Shown: in pieces, positions 1 to 11,189 of the stretch
Layout of the letters: the number at the start of each line of letters is the position of its first letter
How positions within the stretch are numbered: position 1 is the stretch's first letter
Source of the DNA: Podocnemis expansa
Taxonomy: Eukaryota > Chordata > Testudines > Podocnemididae
NCBI GenBank assembly: GCA_007922195.1
Contig: ML681989.1
Location: 43,032,765 to 43,096,764 of the forward strand
DNA length: 64,000 nt
Direction of reading: 5' to 3'
Program-made: the position numbers and the translations under genes
Notes under the pieces: generated by a model
Databases searched by the model: none
What the model saw: the letters and a program-made list of their open reading frames with translations, nothing else
Told to the model about the DNA's origin: nothing

Positions 1-59
1 TATTGAAGACACCATTGTTAAGGATTTATTCCCCATGTGTGTACTTTGCAATCAACTTA

Positions 60-205
60 CCCCTTGACCTTTTCCTTTTTAAGCTAAGTAGCTTGAGATC
101 TTTGAGTCTGTCACTATTAGATATATTTTCAAATCCTTTAATCATTCTCAAGGTTCTTCCTTACCTCTTTACAATCTATCAACATCCTTCCTGCACAGTT
201 GTTCC
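60..205 (-). repeat. old CR1-type LINE fragment
   Basis: The reverse strand resembles the C-terminal part of CR1 reverse transcriptase ORFs in nucleotide pattern (the block around 90-190, cf. 4840-4930). It is short and decayed, with no usable reading frame. Assignment rests on recognition of the sauropsid CR1 pattern and on partial similarity to the CR1 at 4558-5140. Confidence 0.45.
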
Positions 206-1454
206 TTGTGCTAGATAATGGGATTGGTCAGAGAAATTGAAAGGCAGTGGTTTTCTTAGTTAGTCTCTCTCAGTTCATTGTGTTGGCAATATTCTGCTCA
301 CTTTATTACTTTCTTCCTAGAGCATTGAGGGAGGAAGTGTGTGGGGGGGAAGGGGGGTTGAACATGAAAAGGGCAGTTGGTACTGTCTCCTGTATGTGTC
401 TTTGAAAAAAATATGCTCTAATAAATTGAACCAGGTGCCTTGGTAACTAAACTAAATGCAGCTTTATAAAGAAAAATGCATAAGCAAACCTCCTTAGGCT
501 TTTTTAGTATACTAATACCCAACTTAATTAAATCATCTCACTGATTTATGTGCAGCATTTGCCTTTCTATTTAGATGCAGAAGTGATAATCCACTCTGAT
601 ACTTCTCTTCTCTCTCTAGTTTGTTCTATTTTTCCTTCCGGTAAAAGTTCTATTATTGTAAGACTGCAGGACTGGAACTTTCTTGGTTGCAAATACTCAT
701 AGCAGCCATCAGAGACTTCACACATATGCCCCAACTTGACTCACTCACTTAGGAAATAGGACCTTAAGCAACAGCAATAAATCCTGAAGATAAGCACTAC
801 CATTCTTACCTGGGCTCCTAAATCACTTTTTAGAGAGTAAAGAAAAAATTAGAAGAATAATGTATCAGTCCCTGAACCAAGCAAACCTTTCCTATCACCT
901 TCTTTGCTGAACAGCAGAGTTTATGTGCACTCTGGAAATGTGGAGCTTGTGAGATAAGTTGACCTGTAGAAGATGTGGACATTCCACCCTACCCTCCTCA
1001 TTCAGTGAGAGAGTTAGATGTCAGTCAGAAAAGATGATCATTGTCATCTCCATTAAGGCTGCTAATCAAATACTTTAATTTAGGTGTGGAGAAAAGTAAG
1101 TTCAGAAATGTATAATTATGTACAGTTCCTATCTCCTTCCCCATTTAAAATACTACTAAGAGGCTAACTTAAAATAAGGTAGTTTTAAGCTCAAAATGAC
1201 AGATTGTCCTTAATTTATCATGTTGTTCCTATTTCAGGGTTCTTAGAACAGGGATTGGTACTGTAATTTTAGGACACCATACAGGAAACTGTAGAATGAT
1301 AATATTTGATCAAAATATGAGCCCATCTGAGCTTGTAGCAAATATAACTCGTATGTCAAATATCTTCAGAATCTACTATTGCTTAAGTAACCCCACAGCT
1401 GAAATCCATGTATGTCGATGAGCTGGGTATCACTGACCTTGAATCACATAACTC
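206..1454. other. unassigned AT-rich sequence
   Basis: I see no gene, clear repeat or RNA here. Short ORFs are AT-rich noise. Confidence 0.4.
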
Positions 1455-1645
1455 ATTCAGAGGGGTAGCCACATTAGTCTGTACATAGCAAAAACAATGG
1501 AAGTCCTATGGCACCTTAAAGATTAACAAATTTCTTTGAGCATAAGTTTTCATGGGCTACAATGCGCTTCGTCATTTGCAGCCCACAAAAACGTATGCAG
1601 GAAGAAATTTGTTAATCTTTAAGGTGCCACGGAACTTTAATTGTT
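1455..1645. mobile_element. PLE tail pair forming a hairpin
   Basis: Two copies of the Penelope-like 3' tail lie head to head. The arms 1510-1536 and 1602-1628 are a perfect 27-bp inverted repeat beginning GGCACCTTAAAG. The left arm also keeps the terminal motif around 1460-1480 (GGGGTAGCC...TTAGTCTG), the reverse complement of the CTAACACGGCTACCCC-like end seen in other copies. There is no coding sequence. Same organisation as the pairs at 31773, 36050, 48205 and 54117. Confidence 0.7.
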
Positions 1646-2555
1646 TTAATTTATCCATCCTCACTTCCAGTCAATCTTCTCCCCTATAATCTGTCCAATG
1701 TATGATTGCTAAAGTCATCTTCCTTTCCAATTGCTCTGATTATGTCACTCATCTCCTTGAATCTCTTCATTGACTTTCTGTCTCCTTTGTATCATGTTAA
1801 AGCTATTCATCCTTGACTACAGACCTGCATAATCTCACTGACATTTGTATCTCTGTTTTCTTATCCTCTGTGTATTCTCTCTTGCATCCTATATCTTATT
1901 GCTTCCTTCATGTCCTCCTGTCCTTCACTTTGTGCCTTCTGTTGCGCCCCAGCCCCCAGGCTAAGGCAGTCTTCCTGTTCTCACATGCCAATTGCCTTCA
2001 CTCCCATCTTTCAAATCTCTCCTTATCACCATGAGGGCCGCATGAAGACTAGCACGTTAGCCTGAGAGCTGTATCACTGAAACCGTTTCATACAAGGATA
2101 TTGCAAATATTGGTAGCAATAGTGTTATTGTGGGCTTCAGCAAATAGCTTTAGGGGCTGCATGTGGCCAACGGGTTGTGTGTTTTAGACCCCTACCCTAA
2201 AGACTTCCTTTGCCAGTCACCATCCTTGTGACTGTGATTTATCCCCACATCCTAATATTTGTCCCATTATTAAAGCAATATTGTAAGCTCTCTGGGACAG
2301 ACATCGCAGAACATATTTGTAAAGGGTTGTATAAAGTTAAGGGAAAATATATTCAAGAGAATCACATGTAAGTAGATAGTCCCAGTCTTGTGCTTTGAAT
2401 TCCAGCAAACTCAGACCTTGTCAAATGAATGTGGCAAGCAATTTACAGTAGTTTTCCATTGATGATAATTCATCCTTTTTCAGGTCCACAAAGTTCTAAT
2501 GAGGAGACTGAACAGGAGGGTTTCAGTTGTTTTTAACTACTGATATCATGCACAG
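1646..2555. other. unassigned, pyrimidine-rich then AT-rich
   Basis: The stretch 1650-2030 is pyrimidine-rich. Around 2270-2340 (TTGTAAGCTCTCTGGGACAG) it resembles the tail of an ancient amniote interspersed repeat, but I cannot name the family safely. Confidence 0.35.
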
Positions 2556-2559
2556 CAAA

Positions 2560-2665
2560 ATGTCTGGTGAAGTAGGATTTTCTCCCACAAAATCTCATGC
2601 AATAAATGTATTTATTAGTCTTTAAATGCCACAGGACTCCTTCTTTGTTTTAGCAAAGAGATAAA
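2560..2665 (+). repeat. solo PLE 3'-tail fragment
   Basis: Carries the PLE tail signature in order: GAAGTAGGATTTTCTCCCAC, CTCATGCAATAAAT, TTAGTCTTTAAATGCCAC and AGGACTCCTT. It is 5'-truncated, without the nuclease region. Confidence 0.7.
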
Positions 2666-2756
2666 AATCCTTAAGGCAGGACACAGACCCATACAGGCCA
2701 ATATTTTCAAAAACTGGTACTTAAACTGTTCAATCCTTCTTTAGTCTCCTATATAA

Positions 2757-3665
2757 GATCATAGAAACATAGAATCATAGGGTTGGAAGGGACCTCATGA
2801 GGCCATCTAGTCCACCCCCCTGCCAAAAAAGCAGGACCACTCCCACTAAATTATCCCAGCCAGGGTTTTGACCAGCCAGACCTTAAACATCTCTAAAGAC
2901 GGGGATTCCACCACCTCCCTAGGTAGCCCATTCCAATGCTTTACCACCCTCCCAGTAAGAAAGTTTTTCCTAATATCCAGCCTCGACCTCCCCAGCTGCA
3001 ACTTGAAACCATTTCTCCTTGTTCTATCCTCTGTTACTACTGAGAACAGCTGTGCTCCATCCTCCTTGGAGCATCCCTTCAAGTAGCTAAAGGTTGCTAT
3101 CAAATCCCCCCTCAGTCTTCTCTTCTTCAGGATACATAAGCCTAGTTCCTTCAGTCTTTCTTCATAGGGGTTGTGCTCCAGACCCTTGATCATTTTTGTT
3201 GCCCTTTGCTGGGCTCTTTCTAATTTGTCCACATCCTTTTTAAAGGGGGGAGCCCAAAACTGGACATAGTATTCCAGATGCGGCCTCATCAGTGCCGAAT
3301 AGAGGGGAATGATCACATCCCTTGATCTGCTGGCAACACTTCTTCTGATGCAGCCCAGTATGCCATTGGCCTTTTTGGCAGCAAGACCACGCTGTTGACT
3401 CGTATCCAGCTTCCCATCCACCATGAACCACAGGTCTTTTTCTACAGGGCTGCTACTTAGCTGATCGCTCCCCAGCCTGTAGCAGTGCATGGGGTTTTTA
3501 TGTCCCAAGTGCAGGACTTTGCACTTGTTCTTGTTGAACCTCATGAGATTTCTCTTGGCCCACTACTCCAATTTGTCAAGGTCTCCCTGAATCTTGTCCC
3601 TCCCCTCCAGCATGTCTACTGTCACCCCCCGTCCCCCCAGTTTGGTGTCATCTGCACCAAATTAG
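2757..3665 (-). mobile_element. CR1 LINE, 5'-truncated, with RT C-terminus
   Basis: Minus-strand CR1 retrotransposon. A 232-codon open frame (2846-3544) encodes the region after the RT catalytic core, with the CR1 hallmarks [26 protein letters not shown] and [19 protein letters not shown]. Upstream, the frame continues to a DDTKLGG-like block near 3650 but has a TAG (DKLE-stop-WAKRN). The 3' end at 2757-2790 has the CR1-specific octamer-like tail (ATAGAATCATAGGGTTGG on the plus strand). It lacks endonuclease and most of RT, so it is a dead 5'-truncated insertion. The family is clear; the subfamily is not determined. Confidence 0.92.
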
Positions 3666-4557
3666 ATGTCTTATTTTAAAAAGTGAGTAGTGGCTTTGGG
3701 TGTCTCAGATTGGGCAGCAGCAGACTAAAGCATCCAAAATCACTAGTGATGTTCAAAAATCATAGTACAAGTGTCCAGAAATGCCCATTGACTTTAATGG
3801 GAGTTGCTGATTACTCAGCACTTTTGAAAACCATTTATTTAAGTGTCTAAGTATGGATTTAGGAGCCTCATTTAGGCAGCCATTTCTTAAAATTCTTAGC
3901 TACAGCACTTAAGGCAGACCTTTAAAGAAAAGCTGTACTATTTTTCCTTGCACAACATTCTGAAAGTTCTCAAGGTTGTATCTATGAATAAAGTGGAACT
4001 TGTGTATTTTTACAAGAGTTTTTAGTGACAATTGGTAGGTAGTGGCCACCCTGCTGAAATGTGATGTCATGTTTGGAGAGTGTAGTATGATAGGCTGAAT
4101 AAGAGGTTCTTTTTGCTGTCTGTTTCAATATGGCTTTAAGCATCAGAAGAAAGCATTAATACTTTAGACTTTTAGGTATTCAGTTTTAAGGTTTCTTTTT
4201 ATGTTTTTTCAACCATTACTGCAATAAATTAAAAACTTGTGTACAGATTCTTACACTGAATGCTCAGGCTGCCATTGTCACAAATCCACATTGCCTTTCA
4301 ACAATGGGGGTTTCCAGTACTATCTGTAGAAAAAGCAACCATTTAAAATGAATTGTGGTGTTTTCATGTTGACCTATTACTCAAAGTGATTGGATAGTAT
4401 GGATAAAGTTTTCCTTTGTCTTTATTTTATTGCATATTTCATTGTTCTCATTCTATAATGAACTTTTTCCATTTAGAAATGGGGGAAAAAATCAACATTT
4501 GTATGAAAAGTCCATTTCAAAAAAAAATGTGACTTCACGATGGCTAAATAGTATATG
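3666..4557. other. unassigned AT-rich sequence
   Basis: No gene or repeat recognised. Confidence 0.35.
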
Positions 4558-5140
4558 CATGGAATTCATAGACTCCAAGACCAGAAGGGCTGACTGGGAT
4601 CATTTAGTTTAACCTCCTGTATATCATAAGCCATAGAACAAAACAATTCCTAGAATTATTTCAGAAAAAGCACTCAATACAGATTTTAAAATAGTGATGG
4701 AGAATCTGCCTCAGCCCTTGCTAAGATGTTCTCATGTTTAATTACTCCCTGATAAAAATCTATTCCTTATTTGTAGTCTGAATTTCTCTAGCATCAACAT
4801 AGAGACCTTAGAGCATGTTTTTCTCTGCTAGTTTACTTTAAGAAATGTTTTCTAATCCAAGAATCGTTCTTGTATCCTCTTTTCTGAACCCTCTGCAATT
4901 TGTCAACATCCTCCTTGAATTGTGGACAACGCATCTGGATACAGCAGTATTTTAGCAACAATCACACCAGTGGCATATAGAAAGCTAAACATAAACCCTC
5001 TGTTTGTACTCAGATTCCCCCCTTGTTATGTAGCCAAGGACTGCATTAACCCTTCTAGCTATAGTATCACACTAAGAGCTCGTATTTAGATGATTATCCA
5101 CCAGGACCCCAAATCCTTTTCAGCTTTTATTCCAAAATGA
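4558..5140 (-). repeat. old CR1-type LINE 3' end
   Basis: On the reverse strand this matches an older CR1 lineage: the 3' end at 4567-4615 (CATAGACTCCAAGACCAGAAGG pattern) and the RT C-terminal coding region to about 5110. It is heavily decayed, with no open frame of length. It is distinct from the younger CR1 copies at 2757, 48870 and 60066. Confidence 0.6.
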
Positions 5141-5349
5141 ATAAAGAGGGGTGTTTGGTCATGTGAGTTACTTCACTACCTGCCCACCTAGAAACAGTTT
5201 GATGAGGCAAAAACAGTATTGTGAGGACTTTGACCCTCTAGTGCAAAACCAGCTGGCGGGGGGGCGCAGCATAGGTCTCTGTGTCCATTGATAACTCTAG
5301 TTTTGAAAGTAGGCAAGGGTGTTTACTGTTTTAATAAGTGAATTTCTGT

Positions 5350-6140
5350 TTCTTTAATAAAACTAACAAACAAAGAGTCCCGTGGCACTTAAAAGACTAA
5401 CAAATTTATTTTTTGTATAAGTTTTTGTGGGAGAAAATCCCACTTTGTCAGATGCTTCAAAGAATGGGGAACTGACAGAATGGTAGGAAATAAATGCAGG
5501 CAGATGTAACTCATAGGAACAGGTCACATTGTAACAGCAAATCAAAATAGTTGTAAAGAGTCAAACACTGGGGAGCAGAACACAGAGGGAGATGAGGTCA
5601 GAGCATCTGTTGTAATGAGAGAAAAATCCAGTCTCCCAATTAAGGCCTGACACACTGCAACCAAATTTACAAATGAAATCAGTTTCATAGCTTCTCTTTG
5701 ATGCCTTGATTTAATGTGCATCTGTGTGAGCACAGCAATTAACAAATCATTAATGGAATGATCACGAAGATTGAAATGCTGACCCACTGGTTTTACAGTG
5801 TTGAGATTTCTGATGTCAGATTTGTGCCCATGTATTCTTTTGTGCAGACTGTCCTGTTCGTCCAATATATAAGGCAGAGGGGCATCTCTTGCACATGATG
5901 GCATAAATCACATTGGTGGATGAGCAGGTGAATGAGCCTTTTGATGGAAAAGCTGGTTTTATTAGGTCCTGTAATAGTGTCTTTTGTGCAGATATGTGGG
6001 AAAATTTGGCAGCATGGTTTGTTGCGGGGATATGTGCCTGCTTTAATGGCTCTGTTGTTAGGTCTGTAGTTGCTGGAAAGTATCTGTTTAAGGTTGGGGG
6101 GCTGTCTGTAAGTGAGGAAAGGTTTCTTTAATGGGTGACT
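5350..6140 (-). mobile_element. PLE 3' part with decayed GIY-YIG endonuclease
   Basis: Reverse-strand Penelope-like element. Reading from 6125 down to 5542 it covers the linker (PPNLKQIL-like), the Cys-rich segment and the GIY-YIG nuclease, then the 3' tail to 5350. Recognisable pieces in the nuclease frame include a short run like YILDEQDSLHKRIHGHKSDIRN (degenerate YIG..R..EH) and VGQHFNLRDHSINDLL, which aligns with VAEHFHLPNHSMMDLL of the other copies. Frameshifts separate the upstream part (5913-6131 region) from the nuclease. 5'-truncated, no RT. Non-functional. Confidence 0.82.
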
Positions 6141-6604
6141 TTGGTATAAAATCAGAAAACAATCATTTCATAAACCCAGTTCCATAAAGTAATTCACTTA
6201 TCACCCATTTTTGTTTTTAAGACATTTCTCCTCTGAAGGGGGACACTTCTTATCAAAGTTACTGGGTATTACTCATCTTAGAACATTTCCCTGCCTTTCA
6301 TGGCATGCTAGCTGCCTCTGCAGGGCAATGTGGAAAGGAAGACTGAATCAGTTCAGCTGCATTAATTATTAATTATGATGATATTGCTTAGTGTCAAGCA
6401 CACAGTACAGTGAGGTTAGCTGAGCTGAGGAAAATGCAGCCTTTGTGATCGACATGGGGAGATAGTCAGGTCAGAAATATATTGCAGCTGTTGCCAGTTT
6501 AAATTCTAGAAGAAAAAAGAAAAACAGAAAACCTGTTGTGGTTCTAAATGCTTCCAACAAAGTCTTTTGCCTGGAGTTCAGAACTCTGATGTTTTAAACT
6601 CATT
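6141..6604. other. unassigned sequence
   Basis: No gene or repeat recognised between the PLE and the MITE. Confidence 0.35.
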
Positions 6605-7023
6605 GGCTATGTCTACATTGTAAAAACTAAGTTGACTTTATTAAGTCGACTTAATAAAGTCTACTTAAAGTCAACTTTAAGTAGACTTTATTAAGTTGAC
6701 TTAGTGAGTCCACACTACATTAAGTTGATTTTATAAAGTCGACTTTAAATGGGTGCCATGGCTTAAGTCAATTTTATAAAGTTACCTTAATGGCCCCACT
6801 GCACTAAGTTAACTTTATTAAGTTGACTTAGTGAGTCCACATTGCCTTTAGTCGACTTAATAAAGTTGACTTAACGGTAAAGTCAACTTTATAAGTGGAC
6901 CTTATAAAGTCGACTTTACTGGACCCTAAAGTCAATTTTACTGCCCTGCTGTGTAGACAGGGCTCTGTTTAAATTGACTTAAGGCCCCTCAAGTCGCCTT
7001 AAACACATGGTTTAGATGTACCC
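6605..7023. mobile_element. fold-back MITE, Harbinger-like
   Basis: Starts GGCTATGTCTACATTG. The far end is related when reverse-complemented (GGGTACATCTAAACC). A 3-bp ATT flanks both sides (6602-6604 and 7024-7026). The interior is an array of alternating palindromic motifs around AAGTCGACTT and TTTATTAAGTCGAC. A 3-bp TSD and GGCTATGTCTACA-like ends fit PIF/Harbinger-type MITEs such as the Chompy-like elements known from crocodilians. An alternative right end is the GTGTAGACAGGGC at about 6950-6963. No protein is encoded. Confidence 0.65.
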
Positions 7024-7352
7024 ATTGTGAGTAGTTACTGAATTTAATCATCATGTAATTTTTTTTTTTTTAAACTTAAACTGTACCTCTTTGGAACAAG
7101 GACCCTGTCTGGCTCCATGTATAGCACTAAGGCAAGTGTTGCTTTGATCCTGAACGCACTATCTGGGAGTTAGCACAATATAAAAAAAAGTAAAGTTAAT
7201 CTCATCCTGTTTCTCCTTTTTCCTGAAAAACAAAAACATAAAATTGTTGTTTAAAAAGAAGCCTTGATTCCTGCTGTCTTGAGGGCTGCAATAGTAATCA
7301 GAATTTAAGTTTTGTACCAAGCAATGTAAGCAGGCAGAATCAGACCCAAGAT

Positions 7353-7683
7353 CAGTGTTTCCCAACCTTTTTGAGTATGAGGACCCCTTTTTAATGTCAA
7401 AAAAATTTGTGGACCCTGAAATGGTAATAGTTGTTATCACAGACTGACTGCCAGCAGCAGTGCTGCAGAAGGGCAATGGAGGAACCGGCCTCTGCCTGCT
7501 CCCCAATGGTGGGGACCTATCCAGGGTGAGGCAGCTCACAGCAGGCAAATACAATTCATTTAGAATTTTAGAGCCTGTTCCAACATGTATTGCTGGCCAG
7601 CAGTGGCTGGATGCATTCAAGGACCCCTTGAAATAACTCAGCCGACCCCCAGGTGTCTGCGGACCCCAGGTTGGGAACCACTG
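7353..7683. mobile_element. hAT-type MITE
   Basis: Terminal inverted repeats CAGTGTTTCCCAACC and GGTTGGGAACCACTG. The 8-bp flanks CCCAAGAT and CAGTAGAT agree at 5 of 8 positions, so the TSD is weak. Length 331 bp, no transposase. The same TIR type recurs at 18918-19133. Confidence 0.75.
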
Positions 7684-8661
7684 CAGTAGATCTAGGACCA
7701 ATATTCCTTTTTCACCTTAATGGTATGACCTACTAACACAGCAAGGCAGGATATGTTTTTGCATCTTCATCTATAAATGATCAGTTTATGTAATGGATGT
7801 GGTTTTCTCCATAGTGTTGACTAAGGAGTAATATAGTCTCCCCTTTTCATTCATTTTATCATTAAGTTAAAACCCATACATCAAGTGAAATTTGTGTGGA
7901 AAACAGATCTGTCTTAGAATCCAGAATTTCTTAAAATGTCCAGACATCATTTATTTATTTATTAGAGTAGAGGAGAACACAGTTTATTTCTTCAAGGTTT
8001 AAAAAAGAGTAAAAAATAGACTATCAAGCCAAACATACAGCAATTTGTATTATTGAGAGAAGAGAGCAAACAAAGTTCCTGTTCTTTCCTTTCTATATTT
8101 TAAGTTCAGTTACTATGCATTCTTGAGACTCAGTTGGTTAACAAAGCTTTTAATCTAAACCTGAAGAGACATTATTTCTTTGCACTAATGCTTGCTGAGA
8201 TACCATATTATGTCTGAAATTATTAATAAACTGTTCTGGCCTCTGGTAGTGCTTAATAATGAAGACTAAATCCAAGGTGATTCATAGCCCCAGTATTTAG
8301 TTACACAGCCTTTCCTAGTATCTACCATTTCTGACCTTCCTCATGAAAATAGCAACATCACTCAGGAGCTCTTGTCCCAGCCAAGTACTGGGGACACATG
8401 AGAGTGAGAGGGAGTGGGGGGAGAGAGGGAACCAGCAAACAGACAAACTACTGCTTAAAGGGAAAAAAGAGAAAGTCAGTGTGCGTGAAACTGGAAAACT
8501 GTTAGACTATAGCATTGTTTTATTATGAAAGAAAGTGTTAATTCTGGATTTCAATGGGCAGGGGAAGAAGAGTTGTATATATGCTTATTAGTACAAAGCA
8601 AATGAATGGATTCAATCACATCAAACCTCAAAATGTAATCTGTGACCACTAGTGAAGCAGG
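7684..8661. other. unassigned AT-rich sequence
   Basis: No gene or repeat recognised. Confidence 0.35.
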
Positions 8662-8675
8662 TTTAGTATTTCTAG
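8662..8675 (+). repeat. 14-bp target-site duplication of composite PLE
   Basis: TTTAGTATTTCTAG occurs here and again at 11266-11279, immediately outside the composite PLE. This fixes both ends of the insertion. Confidence 0.85.
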
Positions 8676-8903
8676 TAAAAAAACAACAAGCAGTTGTGTG
8701 GCACTTTAAGACTAACAGATTTATTTTTTGCATGAGCTTTTGTGGGAGAAAATCTCACTTCCTCAGATGCTTCGAAGATGGGTGAACTTACAGAAAGGAA
8801 TGAAACTAAATGCAAGGGGGGTGTAAAACATAGGATCAGGTCATAAAGTAACAGCAAATCAGAGCAGTTTACAGGCTCAAACCATGGGAAGCCTGAAGTC
8901 AAA

Positions 8904-9238
8904 TTACCCTTTGTAATGGGAAAAGAACCCATAGTCTCGATTGAGTCCTGCTTTCACAGAATTTAGCTTGCATATTAATTTGAGTTCAGCTGTTTCTCTT
9001 TGAAGTCTTGATGTCCCAGGTACATCTCTAACAACAGTCATTAACAAATCCATCATTGAGTGATTAGGAAGATGGAAGTGCTCAGCAACTGGTTTCTTTG
9101 TTCTTTGATTTCTGATATCAGCTCTGTGCTCATTCAGTCTCTTATGGAGCGATCGTCCTGTTTGTCCAATATATAAGGTGTTGGGGCATTTCTTGCACAT
9201 GATGGCATAGACCGCATTAGTAGATGAGCAGGTAAATG
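8904..9238 (-). pseudogene. GIY-YIG endonuclease domain, inverted arm of the PLE
   Basis: Partial PLE nuclease, about 98 codons plus a little upstream. Visible are the AVYAIMCKKC part of the GIY strand with its two Cys, LYIGQTGRSLHKRLNEHR (YIG strand with catalytic-type Arg and the EHR helix) and AEHFHLPNHS with the two His. Cys between the GIY and YIG strands plus these His form the CCHH arrangement known from several PLE lineages. It ends with FSHYKG-stop. It is open over its length but detached from RT and in opposite orientation, so it is not a gene. Confidence 0.85.
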
Positions 9239-10783
9239 AAACTCAGAAACCACCTGATCAGCGCCCTGTACAGCAAACAGAGCAAAATTAAAAATGAACT
9301 CTCAAAACTAGATTCCTTCTTACAAAACCAACCTACGACTCATTCCTCTACATGGCTGGACTTCACAACGAAGAGAAAATCCATCTATGACAAGCACTTT
9401 GCTTTCCTACAGAAGAAAAAAGATACCAAACTATATAAACTTCTATACACCACTACAGGAGTCAAGAGTGACACCTATAACCCAGCCAGCAACATTGTTA
9501 ATCTCTCGAGCTACACACTTACTCCTGCAGAGGAATCTGTTCTATCTCGAGGACTTTCCTTCTGCCCCACAACTGCCACACATAAGATAAAATTCTGCTG
9601 TGACCTAGAGGCCTACTTTCGTCATCTAAGACTCAAAGAATATGTCCATAACACCACAGATCAACGCACTGACACACAGATGCCTTCCTCCAAACACTAC
9701 AAGAAGAAATATTCTTCATGGACTCCTCCAGAAGGCTGAAATGAGAGACTTGACTTCTATATTGATTGCTTCCGCCACCGCACCAAGGCTGAAATCGTGG
9801 ATAAACAACATCCTTTACATCATAACCTCAGCCCTGAAGAATGCAATGCCATCCACAGCCTCAAAAACAACTCTGACATTATCATTAAGGAGGCTGACAA
9901 AGGAGGTGCAGTTGTCATCATGAATAAATCAGATTATGACCAGGAGGCTTATAAACAACTCTCTAACACAGCCTTCTACAGACCACTTTCCTCTGACCCC
10001 TCTGAGGAATACCAAAAGGAATTACAATGCCTACTCAAAAAACTCCCTAAGACAGCACAAGAATATATAGAGACAGAAACACCACCAGAACCACGGCTAG
10101 GGATGTTCTATCTACTACCCAAAATCCATAAAGAAGGAAACCCTGGATGCCCCATCATCTCAGGCATTGGCACTCTTACTGCCGGCCTGTCTGGCTATGT
10201 GGACTCCCTCCTCAGACCCTATGTTATCAACATCCCCAGCTATCTTCAAGACACCACAGACTTCCTGAGGAAAATACAGTCCATTGGAGAACTTCCAGAA
10301 AACACCATTCTGGCCACTATGGATGTAGAAGCTCTTTACACCAACATCCCACACAAGAATGGATTACAAGCTATTAGAAGAACCATCCCAGATGATGACA
10401 CAGTGCAGCTCGTGACTGAATTTTGCGACTTTGTACTCACCCACAACTACTTCAGATTTGAGGATCATTTATATCTCCAAATCAGTGGCACTGCTATGGG
10501 CACCCGCATGGTCCCACAATATGCCAGCATCTTTATGGGCAACTTAGAACAACGTTTCCTCAAGTCTCACCCCAAGACACCTCTTCTTTACCTGCACTAC
10601 ATCGATGACATCTTTACCATCTGGACACACGGCAGGGATGCTCTTGAAGATTTTCACAGAGATTTCAATAATTTCCACGACACCATCAAATTGAGCCTGG
10701 AACACTCCACACAGGAGATCCACTTTCTTGACACTACAGTACAAATCAGGGATAGACAGGACGATTGCTCTGTAAGAGACTGA
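9236..10783 (+). pseudogene. PLE reverse transcriptase (N-domain plus RT), one in-frame stop
   Basis: One frame of about 515 codons interrupted only by a TGA at 9737-9739. The N-terminal domain (9236-9736) is followed by RT with, in order, LPKIHKEGNPG, ATMDVEALYTNIP (motif A), ISGTAMGTRMVPQYASIFMG (motif B), YIDDIFTIW (motif C, both Asp intact) and IHFLDTTVQIRDR. After 10757 the deletion adds a few nuclease-derived codons before a stop at 10781-10783. In an intact element this enzyme would copy the RNA at chromosome breaks or ends. The same TGA occurs in the PLE at 23274-26055. The frame has no credible promoter or start of its own. Confidence 0.92.
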
Positions 10784-11013
10784 ATGAGCACAGAGGTGAT
10801 ATCAGAAATCAAAGAATAAAGAAACCAGTTGCTGAGCACTTCCATCTGTCTAATCACTCGATGATGGATTTGTTAATGACTGTCGTTGGAGATGTACCTG
10901 GGACATCAAGACTTCAAAGAGAAACAGCTGAACTTGAATTAATATGCAAGCTAAATTCTGTGAAAGCAGGACTCAATCAAGACTATAGGTTCTTTTCCCA
11001 TTACAAAGGGTAA
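10765..11013 (+). pseudogene. PLE GIY-YIG C-terminus after deletion junction
   Basis: About 80 codons starting within the YIG-side helix (KRLNEHRGDIRNQ) and running through AEHFHLSNHSMMDLL to FSHYKG-stop. The GIY and YIG strands themselves are lost by the internal deletion, so the nuclease is dead. It continues directly into the 3' tail. Confidence 0.88.
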
Positions 11014-11139
11014 TTTGACTTCAGGCTTCCCATGGTTTGAGCCTATAAACTGCTCTGATTTGCTGTTACTTTATGACCTGATCCTATGTTTTACACCCCC
11101 TTGCATTTAGTTTCATTCCTTTCTGTAAGTTCACCCATC

Positions 11140-11189
11140 TTCGAAGCATCTGAGGAAGTGGGATCTTCTCCCACGAAAGCTCATGCAAA
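11140..11189 (+). ncRNA. hammerhead-ribozyme-like fold in PLE tail
   Basis: Order seen: TTC-GAA-GCAT (stem I 5' side), CTGAGGA (core box 1), one extra A, GTGGGA...TCCCAC (stem II, 6 bp, loop TCTTC-like), GAAA (core box 2), GC, TC (cleavage-type UH), ATGC (stem I 3' side pairing with GCAT). Helix III is minimal or absent, as in the minimal hammerheads reported from PLEs. An extra A after box 1 has precedent in one viroid hammerhead. Activity is inferred only. Confidence 0.5.

Noticed and set aside
11140..11189. Hammerhead with helix III GCTCATGC and cleavage further downstream
   Set aside because: No U-H pair follows at the required place and stem I would not pair; the GCAT/ATGC stem I model fits better.
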